From assembly GCA_963646285.1 (NCBI GenBank), contig CAVIWF010000079.1, forward strand, positions 1 to 6,389: a stretch of 6,389 nt of DNA. Direction: 5' to 3'. Below, one piece after another: positions 1 through 6,077 of this stretch (positions within the stretch are counted from its first letter, which is position 1; every line of letters begins with the position of its first letter). A program made the translations under genes and the position numbers. The notes under the pieces were generated by a model, which saw only the letters and a program-made list of their open reading frames with translations, ran no database searches and was not told where the DNA came from. The stretch comes from CAKUFA01 sp963646285 (GTDB lineage Bacteria > Bacillota > Clostridia > Christensenellales > Aristaeellaceae).

Positions 1-13
1 CAGTGAGTGAGTG

Positions 14-47
14 CAAAACTCGACAAAGTGGCAAGGCCACTTTGTCG
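14..47 (-). terminator. Likely terminator of the division operon
   Basis: A perfect 12-bp stem (21-32 with 36-47) has a three-base loop. On the minus strand it is followed by AGTTTTGC. It sits about 60 bases downstream of the divIVA stop and is the second of two hairpins there. The T-run is short, but the stem is long and perfect. No further gene of the cluster is seen to the left. Confidence 0.6.
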
Positions 48-55
48 ATGCCCTG

Positions 56-84
56 AAGCCCCGCCACTGATCATGACGGGGCTT
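56..84 (-). other. First hairpin downstream of divIVA
   Basis: AAGCCCCG (56-63) pairs with CGGGGCTT (77-84) around a 13-base loop. It starts about 20 bases after the divIVA stop. No T-run follows on the minus strand, so it probably protects the mRNA 3' end or assists the next hairpin. Confidence 0.45.
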
Positions 85-90
85 ACAATC

Positions 91-108
91 AATCGGTTCA
101 ATCGGTTC
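91..108. repeat. Tandem 9-bp duplication at the divIVA stop
   Basis: AATCGGTTC occurs twice head to tail (91-99 and 100-108), the second copy covering part of the divIVA stop codon (107-109). It is probably a slippage product with no coding effect. Confidence 0.6.
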
Positions 109-625
109 AGAACAGGTTGGAGGCCTTCTCCATGGCTTCCTGCTGTGCCTGCAGCAGGGCTTCGAAGTTCTTCCGATACTCGGCTGCTGCTGCCCGCAGA
201 TCGGCTACCTGACGGGTCAGGGCTTCCTTGTCCCCGGACAGATCCTTCAGCTGCTCGTCTGCCTTTTCCTGTGCCTTGGCGAGGATTTCCTGTGCCTCAG
301 CCTGTGCCTTTTCCAGGGTTTCGTTCTTCAGCTTCTGCGCCATTTCCAGAATTTCCAGCGCATCCTTGCTGGGGGCGGCGGCAGGGGCTGCCTTGGGGGC
401 GGCGTAGGGATTAGCCTGCACCGGGCGCACCACCTGGGTGGCGGCAGGGGCGGCTGCGGCAGCCTTGGCGGCGGCCAGCTGCTGCTGGAGAGCCTGCTTT
501 TCATCCATCAGGCGAGCCATTTCGTCCATGATGTCATCCAGGAAGCCGTCCACTTCCTTGGGATCATAGCCCCGGGCAATGACCTTGAACTCTTTGGTTT
601 CAATCATTTCAATCGTTACAGCCAT
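107..625 (-). CDS. divIVA: DivIVA family cell division/polarity protein
   Basis: This 172-aa coiled-coil protein is expected to bind negatively curved membrane at septa and poles and to recruit partners there. The N-terminal lipid-binding DivIVA domain reads IETKEFKVIARGYDPKEVDG (8-27) followed by FLDDIMDEM, with the conserved RGYD..EVD.FLD motif. The first coiled coil runs to about 51. It is followed by an Ala/Pro-rich disordered linker (about 51-86) and a second, longer coiled coil (about 87-165) with many Ala, Gln, Glu and Lys residues. The start has AAAGGAG about nine bases upstream. It lies 79 nt after ylmH, the longest gap in the operon, which carries a promoter-like element and two hairpins, so divIVA may also be transcribed alone. 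Length is normal for the family. The distal position in the cluster matches B. subtilis, but no ileS follows within the window. Confidence 0.93.
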   Translation of the reverse strand: MAVTIEMIETKEFKVIARGYDPKEVDGFLDDIMDEMARLMDEKQALQQQLAAAKAAAAAPAATQVVRPVQANPYAAPKAAPAAAPSKDALEILEMAQKLKNETLEKAQAEAQEILAKAQEKADEQLKDLSGDKEALTRQVADLRAAAAEYRKNFEALLQAQQEAMEKASNLF

Positions 626-647
626 GGGATCTTACTCCTTTCGTCCA

Positions 648-663
648 TCGCACAGGGGTGCGA
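648..663 (-). other. Small hairpin in the divIVA leader
   Basis: TCGCAC (648-653) and GTGCGA (658-663) form a 6-bp stem with a four-base loop, ending about 10 bases before the divIVA Shine-Dalgarno on the minus strand. It could stabilise the 5' end of a divIVA transcript. It is short and may be fortuitous. Confidence 0.3.
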
Positions 664-672
664 ATCATGGGC

Positions 673-702
673 GTATGCTTCCTATGAACAGGATAAGCAT
701 AC
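673..702 (-). other. Hairpin overlapping the divIVA promoter -10
   Basis: GTATGCTT (673-680) pairs perfectly with AAGCATAC (695-702). The stem is extended by CCT/AGG (681-683 with 690-692) around a two-base bulge, with a six-base loop. No T-run follows on the minus strand, so it is not a clear terminator. It could be a processing site in the read-through transcript, or an operator-like dyad over the -10. Confidence 0.5.
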
Positions 703-724
703 CATTATTTGCCGAAAATTTCAA
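696..724 (-). promoter_or_regulatory. Candidate divIVA promoter overlapping the end of ylmH
   Basis: On the minus strand, TTGAAA (719-724) lies 17 bp before TATGCT (696-701), which is preceded by TGG, an extended -10. The -35 sits in the last codons of ylmH. Predicted start is near 689, giving a leader of about 64 nt that holds a 6-bp hairpin (648-663). B. subtilis divIVA is likewise known to be transcribed from its own promoter as well as by read-through. Confidence 0.55.
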
Positions 725-1445
725 GTACCACCGGCAGTCGGTCCTTCCGGGTAGGGCTGCCGATTTCCTGCAGGCGGATGCGGCCAAAGTGCCGCACGCT
801 GATGAGCTGCCCTGCTGTCAGCAGCTTGTCCACCCGCTCTTCCGCCTGATGATCCACCATGACCAGCCCCTGGCGGATGATCTCCGCCGCCTTGCTCCGG
901 CTGGTCTTCATGCCGCTGGCAAGGAGACAGTCCAGCCGGGTGGAGGGCACCGTGTCCCGCAGGAGGGTGCCTTTGGGAGCCTCCAGTGCAGGGGCTTCTT
1001 CCAATGCCCGGACGGTGATGGCGGTTCGGCCTGCCTTGTCCCATTCCATGGGCAGCCGCCGGGCAACCTCCGGCAGGGCGCAGAGCCAGGCCTGCCCTTC
1101 CCCGGCGATCAGATCTCCGAAGTAGCTGCGGTCAATGCCCAGGGCCATCAGGCTGCCCATCAGGTCGCTGTGGGAGACGGCGGCAAACTTGCTGTTCCAG
1201 CGGATTTCCAGCCATACCCGGGTGTACACCGGTGCATCCTCCGGGGGATGAAAGCAGACCTGCACCCGTTCGCAGCCTTCCCAGCCCCCGTCAAAGCTGA
1301 CAGCCACCCCGGCTTCCCGGGCGGCGGCACGGGCCTGCCCCTGCTCTTCTCCGGCTACAAACCTGCCGGCACAGGGGCGCATCAGCTTGTCTGCCCGCAG
1401 TGCTTCCTGATGCAGGCGAAGGAGCAGCGCATCATCCGTACGCAT
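705..1445 (-). CDS. ylmH: YlmH family RNA-binding protein with C-terminal S4 domain
   Basis: The 246-aa cytoplasmic protein has the YlmH layout. A central segment, SHSDLMGSLMALGIDRSYFGDL (about 91-111), corresponds to the family's H.D..G.L..LGI.R..IGDI motif. A C-terminal S4 RNA-binding domain (about 166-225) contains STRLDCLLA, SRSKAAEIIRQGLVMVD and the closing GQLISVRHFGRI stretch. YlmH relatives bind RNA and have been tied to ribosome-associated quality control and to division phenotypes; which applies here cannot be read from sequence. The start codon shares one base with the yggT stop (TAATG), and no strong Shine-Dalgarno precedes it, so it probably depends on translational coupling. The last codons overlap the -35 region of a candidate divIVA promoter. 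Confidence 0.92.
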   Translation of the reverse strand: MRTDDALLLRLHQEALRADKLMRPCAGRFVAGEEQGQARAAAREAGVAVSFDGGWEGCERVQVCFHPPEDAPVYTRVWLEIRWNSKFAAVSHSDLMGSLMALGIDRSYFGDLIAGEGQAWLCALPEVARRLPMEWDKAGRTAITVRALEEAPALEAPKGTLLRDTVPSTRLDCLLASGMKTSRSKAAEIIRQGLVMVDHQAEERVDKLLTAGQLISVRHFGRIRLQEIGSPTRKDRLPVVLEIFGK

Positions 1446-1717
1446 TACCAGAAGATGCTCATCAGGTTGTTCAGCAGCATGTTGATCAGCTCCACCAGCA
1501 GCCAGGCCACCACGGGAGACCAGTCAAAAACCTGCCAGCGGGGGGGCAGCTTGGCTACCAGCACCCGGCGGATGGGGGTCAGCACAGGCTCCACCACCCG
1601 CTTGAGCAGCTCCGTCCACCGGTTGGACGCAGGCTTCAGCCAGGACAGAAGCACATACAGCAGCAGACATACGTCAAACAGCCATAAAACGGTTCGGATG
1701 ATCTTGTAGAGCAGCAT
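1445..1717 (-). CDS. ylmG: YggT family membrane protein (YlmG)
   Basis: This 90-aa integral membrane protein has two hydrophobic helices, at about 6-27 and 67-88, joined by a polar loop. The family signature appears twice: EPVLTPIRR (43-51) after the first helix and FDWSPVVA (64-71) leading into the second. Members are conserved from bacteria to chloroplasts and are linked to division-site or nucleoid organisation, but their molecular activity is not settled. The start has AAAGGAGGG about nine bases upstream. The gene follows sepF by 50 nt and ends in a TAATG overlap with ylmH, which suggests coupled translation. Length and position match B. subtilis ylmG. Confidence 0.92.
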   Translation of the reverse strand: MLLYKIIRTVLWLFDVCLLLYVLLSWLKPASNRWTELLKRVVEPVLTPIRRVLVAKLPPRWQVFDWSPVVAWLLVELINMLLNNLMSIFW

Positions 1718-1744
1718 TCGCTGATTCCCTCCTTTTCACGCTTT

Positions 1745-1762
1745 CCTGCCCAGAGAGGCAGG
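1745..1762 (-). other. Short hairpin between sepF and yggT
   Basis: CCTGCC (1745-1750) and GGCAGG (1757-1762) form a six-base-pair stem with a six-base loop in the 50-nt gap. On the minus strand it is followed by AAAGCG and then the yggT Shine-Dalgarno, so it lacks a terminator tail. It may affect mRNA stability or differential expression; the evidence is only the dyad. Confidence 0.3.
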
Positions 1763-1767
1763 CATTT

Positions 1768-2904
1768 TCATTGCATGTATCCCTGTTCCCCCTGGGGGCG
1801 GCGCATGGTGGCGTATACGCCCCGGCGGGTGTCGGACTGATAGGATCCCCGTGCTTCCGCTCTTTCCGTGCGGAGGGGGGATTGACGGTTGGTGAAGGAT
1901 GCCTGGGGCGGCCGTGCCTGAGGACGGTAGCCCGTGGTCTGATAGGGTTCAGGCTGACGCTCCCACCGGCGATCCGGCACGTAAGCACCCCGCTCGGCAC
2001 GGTAGCTTTCCTGAGCGTCGTCCATTTCCGGCATCTGCATATTGTCCCGCTCGTTCCAGTGGGCGAAGGACTTGTCCTGCATCACCAGCACGGTTTTGGG
2101 GGCAATCAGGTAGGCACGCTTCACCTGTGTGATTTTCGTCAGGGAGCATTCCAGGGTAAAGGCGGCACCAGCCAGCATGTCCAGGCAGCGCTGGATGTCT
2201 GCCTCGTTGGCAATGCTTTCCGTGTTCACAATCACGCTTTCCCCGTTGCGCATAAACTCAATAATGCGGAAGCAGGCGGCCACGCTGACCAGCTGCACAA
2301 TCCGCTCCACGTGGGTGTAGCCCCGGCGATCCTCATCCACAAAGTTGCTGCCGGGCATGTAGCTGATGTTATCCGGCTGCTGGGGCTGCTGGGGCGGATA
2401 GGGCTGCTGATATCCTGTCTGCTGGAATCCCCCTTGCTGATAGGGCTGCTGCGGGGGATTCTGCTGATACCCCGTTTGCTGGAAGCCCCCTTGCTGATAG
2501 GGATCCTGCTGGAACCCCGTCTGCTGATAGCCCGCAGGATCCTGCTGCCCGTAATAGGGCTGCTGATTCATGGTGGGCTGATAGGGATTCTGCTGGAAGC
2601 CCGTCTGCTGATAGGTGCCGGAAAAATCCTGCTGGGGCTGCTGCCGGCCAGTCTGCTGCATCTGCCCGTCCATGGCGTTAAACCGTCCCGTCATGCCGGT
2701 GGACTGCCGGGGCTGGGGCTGGGTGGCCTGCTGCACAGGGAGGCTCTGGGTTGAGAAGATACTCCTTCCCTGAACCTTACCCGGGCGGTAGCCGCTGGTG
2801 CCTCCGTTGGCCATGTTGGACACAACTTCCGGCTCATCCTGCTTGTTGCCTCTTGCTCCGCTTACACGGCTCAGAAAGGAATCCTTCAATTCCTTGAATG
2901 TCAT
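1768..2904 (-). CDS. sepF: Cell division protein SepF with expanded Gln-rich linker
   Basis: SepF polymerises on the inner face of the membrane and anchors and bundles FtsZ at the septum. The N-terminus, TFKELKDSFLSRV, can form the amphipathic membrane-targeting helix. The conserved SepF core lies at about 198-275 and includes the NGESVIVNTESI segment, LDMLAGAAF (with the conserved Gly of the dimer interface) and YLIAPKTVLVM. The gene is far longer than usual: 378 aa against about 150 for B. subtilis SepF. Two additions explain this: a Gln/Gly/Tyr/Pro-rich repeat linker at about 58-177, and an Arg/Gln/Tyr-rich tail after about 280. A start five codons further up is possible, but GGGAGG lies seven bases before the chosen ATG and inside the longer version, so the shorter start is preferred. 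It follows yggS by 29 nt, as ylmF follows ylmE in B. subtilis. Identity is secure from the core domain and synteny. Confidence 0.92.
   Translation of the reverse strand: MTFKELKDSFLSRVSGARGNKQDEPEVVSNMANGGTSGYRPGKVQGRSIFSTQSLPVQQATQPQPRQSTGMTGRFNAMDGQMQQTGRQQPQQDFSGTYQQTGFQQNPYQPTMNQQPYYGQQDPAGYQQTGFQQDPYQQGGFQQTGYQQNPPQQPYQQGGFQQTGYQQPYPPQQPQQPDNISYMPGSNFVDEDRRGYTHVERIVQLVSVAACFRIIEFMRNGESVIVNTESIANEADIQRCLDMLAGAAFTLECSLTKITQVKRAYLIAPKTVLVMQDKSFAHWNERDNMQMPEMDDAQESYRAERGAYVPDRRWERQPEPYQTTGYRPQARPPQASFTNRQSPLRTERAEARGSYQSDTRRGVYATMRRPQGEQGYMQ
2374..2664 (-). repeat. Coding repeat tract in sepF (Gln/Gly/Tyr/Phe-rich units)
   Basis: This part of sepF encodes imperfect copies of short units such as YQQTGFQQ, PYQQGG and FQQTGYQQ. 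The clearest pair lies at 2404-2445 and 2461-2502: two 42-nt stretches offset by 57 nt, differing at four bases by my alignment, yet encoding the identical 14 residues PYQQGGFQQTGYQQ. The bias towards Gln, Gly, Tyr and Pro with almost no charge predicts a disordered, prion-like segment. Confidence 0.85.
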
Positions 2905-2933
2905 CTTTGAACCTCCCATGTTTGCTTGAACCC

Positions 2934-3638
2934 TTAGACCTTCAGGTCATAATCCCTGGGGCCGAACAGGGCGCTGCCGATGCGTACCATCGTTGCCCCG
3001 TGCCGTGCCGCTATGTGATAATCTCCGGACATGCCCATGGAGAGTTCCTCCATTGCCACCCCTGGAATCCCTTCATCCCGAAGGTGTTCAAACAGGGTGC
3101 GCATCTGGGCAAACAGGCCGGAAAGACAGGCTTCGTCATCCGTCTTGGGCATCACCGCCATAAGGCCCCGCACCTGGAGCCCGGGCAGCCTGGCCATCTG
3201 CCGCAGCAGGTTTTCTGCCTCCTCCGGGGGAACGCCCCCCTTTTGAGGCTCGCCTGCCGGGCTTACCTGCATCAGTACAGGCATGACCAGCTGGTGCTTC
3301 TGCGCCTGCCGGTCAATCTCCTCTGCCAGGGACAGCCTGTCCACAGAGTGAATCAGGCATACATGTTCTATTATATATTTAACCTTGTTGCTTTGCAACC
3401 TGCCAATGAGGTGAATGCGAAATTTTCCATCCAATGCAGGCAGTTTTTCCACGATTTCCTGCACCCGGTTTTCCCCAATGTCCACCTGATCCATGCCCAG
3501 GAGGGGAAGGATCCTGTCGGTGGGGTGGGTCTTGGTCACGGCAATGATTTTCGGTGCAGGGTACCCGGCTTTGGCGGCTTCCTCTGCCACTTCCCGCCGA
3601 ACCTGCATGAGCCGGTTCCGTAATAGGTCTTCCTCCAT
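2934..3638 (-). CDS. yggS: YggS/PLPBP family pyridoxal-phosphate-binding protein (YlmE)
   Basis: This 234-aa TIM-barrel protein of the alanine-racemase N-terminal fold acts in the cytosol to buffer PLP and keep vitamin B6 and amino-acid pools balanced; no catalytic reaction is established for the family. The PLP lysine is K36 in IIAVTKTHP. Other family marks are IGENRVQE (54-61), HLIGRLQSNK (76-85), VRGLMAVMP (156-164) and LSMGMSGDY (199-207) with RIGSALFG (219-226), which shape the cofactor phosphate site. Length matches the family. The same frame stays open further upstream, but the chosen ATG has AAGGAGG in front (spacing about 11), and longer starts would run into the preceding gene. It corresponds to ylmE of the B. 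subtilis ylm cluster. An AT-rich stretch at 3370-3398 inside the gene looks like a promoter for the genes behind it. Assignment is secure. Confidence 0.95.
   Translation of the reverse strand: MEEDLLRNRLMQVRREVAEEAAKAGYPAPKIIAVTKTHPTDRILPLLGMDQVDIGENRVQEIVEKLPALDGKFRIHLIGRLQSNKVKYIIEHVCLIHSVDRLSLAEEIDRQAQKHQLVMPVLMQVSPAGEPQKGGVPPEEAENLLRQMARLPGLQVRGLMAVMPKTDDEACLSGLFAQMRTLFEHLRDEGIPGVAMEELSMGMSGDYHIAARHGATMVRIGSALFGPRDYDLKV
3370..3398 (-). promoter_or_regulatory. Candidate internal promoter within yggS, upstream of sepF
   Basis: On the minus strand, TTGCAA (3393-3398) and a perfect TATAAT (3370-3375) are spaced by 17 bp in a strikingly AT-rich island of an otherwise GC-rich gene. The island uses the codons AAA TAT ATA ATA at residues 87-90. 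It could start transcripts for sepF, yggT, ylmH and divIVA without the sigma pair. The -35 matches only four of six bases. Confidence 0.45.
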
Positions 3639-3654
3639 GCTGCTTTCTGCCTCC

Positions 3655-4875
3655 TTAGAAGAGTGCCACCGTCTGTCCCTCATAGAGCAGCCCCTGCTGA
3701 AGGGCGGATACATACACGTTGTCCCCATCCTGCAGCAGCACGTTCACCGGGATAAACAGCCGGTTGGTACCGTCCAGCACCACCACGCCGGTGGCGCCTT
3801 CGTAGGTGTAAATGGCACGGGAGGGCACCATCAGGCTCTGCACATACTCGCCCAGTTCTGCCTGACAGGTGCGGGTGTACAGCACGGGGGTCACAGGGGC
3901 TTCTACCTTCAGCCGCACCAGCAGTTCGCCGCCGGAGCGGGTGGAGGATACCACCGTGGCGGAAACCTGCATGTTCTCGTATCTTTCCAGCTTCAGCTCG
4001 TAGGTCTGGCCGTCCACCGGGTTCCACTCCGAGTCCCTGGACAGGAAGAGCACATACCAGCTGCCGTCCCGCACCATGCGGTAGATGGTGGTCTTGGCCT
4101 TCTGGGTGGTGGACTGGGTGGGCTTCTGCCCCTGATACATTTTCCGCACGTCCGTGGGGGAGAAGTCGGCGTAGGTTTCTGCCGTCAGGCTGTATTCATA
4201 CCCGTCGGAGTAGAAGCTGACAATGGCCTCTTCCGTGGCGATGTACTGCTTGGTCCAGCTGTCAATGCGCTGCAGCTGGGACTGTTCATCATCATACAGC
4301 CGGCTCAGCCGCTGGTTGGTGGAGTATTTCTTCTTGAAGTACTGCTGCCAGGCGTCCACAGCAGCGTCCAGCAGGGATTCCTGATTCAGCAGATTGCCCC
4401 GCTGCCCGGCGATCATCTGCCGGAACTCCTTGGCACGGTCCAGAATGTCGCTGCGGAGCTGATCCATCTTGGCGTCGGTGGTGGTTTCTGCCGCCAGCAG
4501 CTGGGACTGGTAGGTCTTGATGGAGTCCCGGTAGTTCTGCAAGGTGGTCATTTCCTTGGTGCTGTAGCCGGTGGAGTACACATTGCATATGCTGGAGGAA
4601 ACGGAGACCAGGGAACCCTCCTGAGCAATGTAGTCAATGCTGGAAATGCCCTCTGCATCATAGGGCACTTCATCCCGGACAAGCACACAGTCCCCGGAAT
4701 ACCGGGCGCCCAGGGTGCCTGCCTGAATGGTGGCATAGGAGGCGGTTTCCGGGGCGAAGGCGGTGTACACATACCATGCGGCAAAGCCCACCGCCACCAC
4801 CACAAGCAGGATCTGCCACAGCTGCATTTTCTTCTTCCTGGGTTGCGCAGGCTGAGGCGGCGTCATCTGATACAT
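3655..4875 (-). CDS. HlyD-like single-pass membrane protein of the division cluster
   Basis: The 406-aa protein has a cytoplasmic Pro/Lys-rich N-terminus (PPQPAQPRKKK, 6-16), one transmembrane helix at about 18-40 and a long extracytoplasmic part. The architecture resembles HlyD-type adaptors: a first beta segment (about 46-100), an alpha-helical hairpin rich in Gln, Leu and Glu (about 108-218), then a beta-rich C-terminal half. The C-terminus contains the segments LMVPSRAIYT (348-357) and GVVVLDG (363-369), which resemble the outward barrel of membrane-fusion proteins. No ABC transporter or outer-membrane partner is encoded here, and a Gram-positive cell would not need a periplasmic bridge, so an export function is unproven. 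The start has GAAAGGAG six bases upstream. It lies 33 nt after the sigma gene and 16 nt before yggS, clearly within the operon. The stop codon overlaps the yggS Shine-Dalgarno. A role in the divisome or cell envelope is inference from position alone. Confidence 0.72.
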   Translation of the reverse strand: MYQMTPPQPAQPRKKKMQLWQILLVVVAVGFAAWYVYTAFAPETASYATIQAGTLGARYSGDCVLVRDEVPYDAEGISSIDYIAQEGSLVSVSSSICNVYSTGYSTKEMTTLQNYRDSIKTYQSQLLAAETTTDAKMDQLRSDILDRAKEFRQMIAGQRGNLLNQESLLDAAVDAWQQYFKKKYSTNQRLSRLYDDEQSQLQRIDSWTKQYIATEEAIVSFYSDGYEYSLTAETYADFSPTDVRKMYQGQKPTQSTTQKAKTTIYRMVRDGSWYVLFLSRDSEWNPVDGQTYELKLERYENMQVSATVVSSTRSGGELLVRLKVEAPVTPVLYTRTCQAELGEYVQSLMVPSRAIYTYEGATGVVVLDGTNRLFIPVNVLLQDGDNVYVSALQQGLLYEGQTVALF

Positions 4876-4908
4876 GGCATACTCCTTTCAAAATCAAAGG
4901 CAACAAGT

Positions 4909-5649
4909 CTATTCATTCTGCTCCATTTTTTCCCGGAGCTTGGCAAGCATTTTCCGCTCCATGCGGCTGACCTGCATCTGGCTGACCCCCAGGGCGGCGG
5001 CGCAGTCCCGCTGTCCCATGCGGCGGATGAACCGCAGATCCAGCAGGGTTTGTTCCCGCTCTGTTAATTGGCGGCGCACCCAGGCCATCCAGTCCTTTTG
5101 CTCCACCTGCTCATAGCCCTGCTCCATGCTGCCCAGGGTTTCCTCCAGGGATTGGGCATCCTCCTGAAGGGAGGCAGGGGCGGAAAGGGACAGCATGTCT
5201 GCCGCACTGCGCTGATCCAGCAGATCCAGCAGGCGATCCGGGGTGATGTTCATGGCCTGAGCCAGCTCCATCATGGAGGGTTCCCGCTTGAGGGAAGCAG
5301 TCAGTTGATCCCGCACCTGCTGCATCCGGTACAGCTCGCTTCGGGTGTCCCGGCGCAGGCGGATGGCGGTGCTTTTATCCCGCAGGTAGTTCCGCACTTC
5401 CCCTGCAATGGTGGGGGTAGCGTAGGTAGAAAAGCGGAGTCCACGGTTTATGTCGAACCGTTCCACCGCCTTCATCAGCGCCAGGGCAGCGACCTGCTCC
5501 AGATCCTCGGTTTCCACCCCTCTGCCGGCAAACTTTCCGGCAATGGCACGGCTCAGGGGCAGGTAGCCTTCCACCAGTGCATCCCTGTCCTCCACAGAGG
5601 GGGCGGCAGCATAGCGAGCCCATACGGCGTCCCATACGCTGTCATTCAT
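4909..5649 (-). CDS. Sigma-70 family RNA polymerase sigma factor, SigB/SigF/SigG subfamily
   Basis: This 246-aa alternative sigma factor directs RNA polymerase to a dedicated promoter set. Region 2 spans about 23-93, with the -10-recognition segment RFDINRGLRFSTYATPTIAG (65-84) and NYLRDK (87-92), close to the FSTYA.P.I.GE...LRD signature of SigB/SigF/SigG. Region 3 is about 104-170. Region 4 (about 185-240) includes LTEREQTLLDLRF and a helix-turn-helix ending in GVSQMQVSRMERK (221-233). Length fits the subfamily (about 250-260 aa). The chosen start has an AAAGGGGGTG Shine-Dalgarno about seven bases upstream; a longer in-frame start would overlap the anti-sigma gene. The gene follows its presumed inhibitor by 13 nt, as sigF follows spoIIAB. 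In B. subtilis, sigG sits upstream of the same ylm cluster, so this could be a SigG or SigF relative. However, the RLRRDTRSEL stretch after LRDK looks more SigB-like, and the conserved SigG N-terminus is not seen. The exact regulon cannot be assigned. Confidence 0.88.
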   Translation of the reverse strand: MNDSVWDAVWARYAAAPSVEDRDALVEGYLPLSRAIAGKFAGRGVETEDLEQVAALALMKAVERFDINRGLRFSTYATPTIAGEVRNYLRDKSTAIRLRRDTRSELYRMQQVRDQLTASLKREPSMMELAQAMNITPDRLLDLLDQRSAADMLSLSAPASLQEDAQSLEETLGSMEQGYEQVEQKDWMAWVRRQLTEREQTLLDLRFIRRMGQRDCAAALGVSQMQVSRMERKMLAKLREKMEQNE

Positions 5650-5662
5650 GGGCGCACCCCCT

Positions 5663-6052
5663 TTACGCCCTTGCCCGGGGCACGGCCAGGTCAATGCGGC
5701 GGATGCATCCGCCGGGGGTGGTGGTTAGGCGCACCTTGGGGGAGAGGGTTTCCAGCACGGCCTGCATCAGGGCGACTTCCTCCGGGTTCCCCTTGCCGTC
5801 CCCCTTCAGGGCGGCCTCGATGCTCACTTGAAGATACGCACCCTCCTCCCGAATGGCAACGGTCAGGGTTTCCACTTCAATCCCCTGATGGAGGAGGCAG
5901 TCGCAGCTTTCGTCTGCTGCCATGCGCAGGTCGTCCATGGTGTCCACGTCCAGATCCTTCAGGATGGCAGCGCCCCCCAGGGCTGTGCGGATCACAAGGC
6001 CGTAGGCCTGGTTGCCGGGCACGGTCAGGTAAATGGTCTTTCCATCATCCAT
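5663..6052 (-). CDS. SpoIIAB/RsbW-like anti-sigma factor, degenerate GHKL ATPase fold
   Basis: The product is 129 aa and is probably the cytoplasmic inhibitor of the sigma factor encoded next. The fold assignment rests on the pattern DDLRMAADES at 40-49, which matches the helix carrying the N-box of SpoIIAB and RsbW, and on the C-terminal TTPGG..RRIDL stretch at 111-122, typical of the last strands of this family. The start is set by AGGAGG six bases before the second ATG; an ATG two codons further up abuts the Shine-Dalgarno and is unlikely to be used. Family members bind the sigma factor and use ATP to phosphorylate a SpoIIAA/RsbV antagonist. Here the N-box Asn position (after E48) reads Cys52, and no Asp-x-Gly G1 box is visible in 74-90, so ATP binding is doubtful. 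No spoIIAA-like gene precedes it. The stop codon runs straight into the Shine-Dalgarno of the sigma gene. Family assignment is fairly secure; kinase activity is not. Confidence 0.75.
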   Translation of the reverse strand: MDDGKTIYLTVPGNQAYGLVIRTALGGAAILKDLDVDTMDDLRMAADESCDCLLHQGIEVETLTVAIREEGAYLQVSIEAALKGDGKGNPEEVALMQAVLETLSPKVRLTTTPGGCIRRIDLAVPRARA

Positions 6053-6077
6053 GGGCATCCTCCTTCCGGATCAAATT

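Noticed and set aside
579..1709. A 376-codon + strand frame over ylmH and yggT
   Set aside because: Both minus-strand genes opposite it are recognised families with good starts; the + frame has no recognisable motif.
1771..2754. A 327-codon + strand frame with repeated Leu-Leu-Ile units
   Set aside because: The apparent repeats are the complement of the SepF Gln repeats. Hydrophobic repeats are an artefact of reading Gln-rich codons on the other strand.
3493..5067. A 524-codon open frame on the + strand opposite the HlyD-like gene
   Set aside because: It is antisense to three well-supported genes, is rich in His, Gly and Pro as expected of GC-rich shadow frames, shows no domain, and its extent follows the minus-strand genes.
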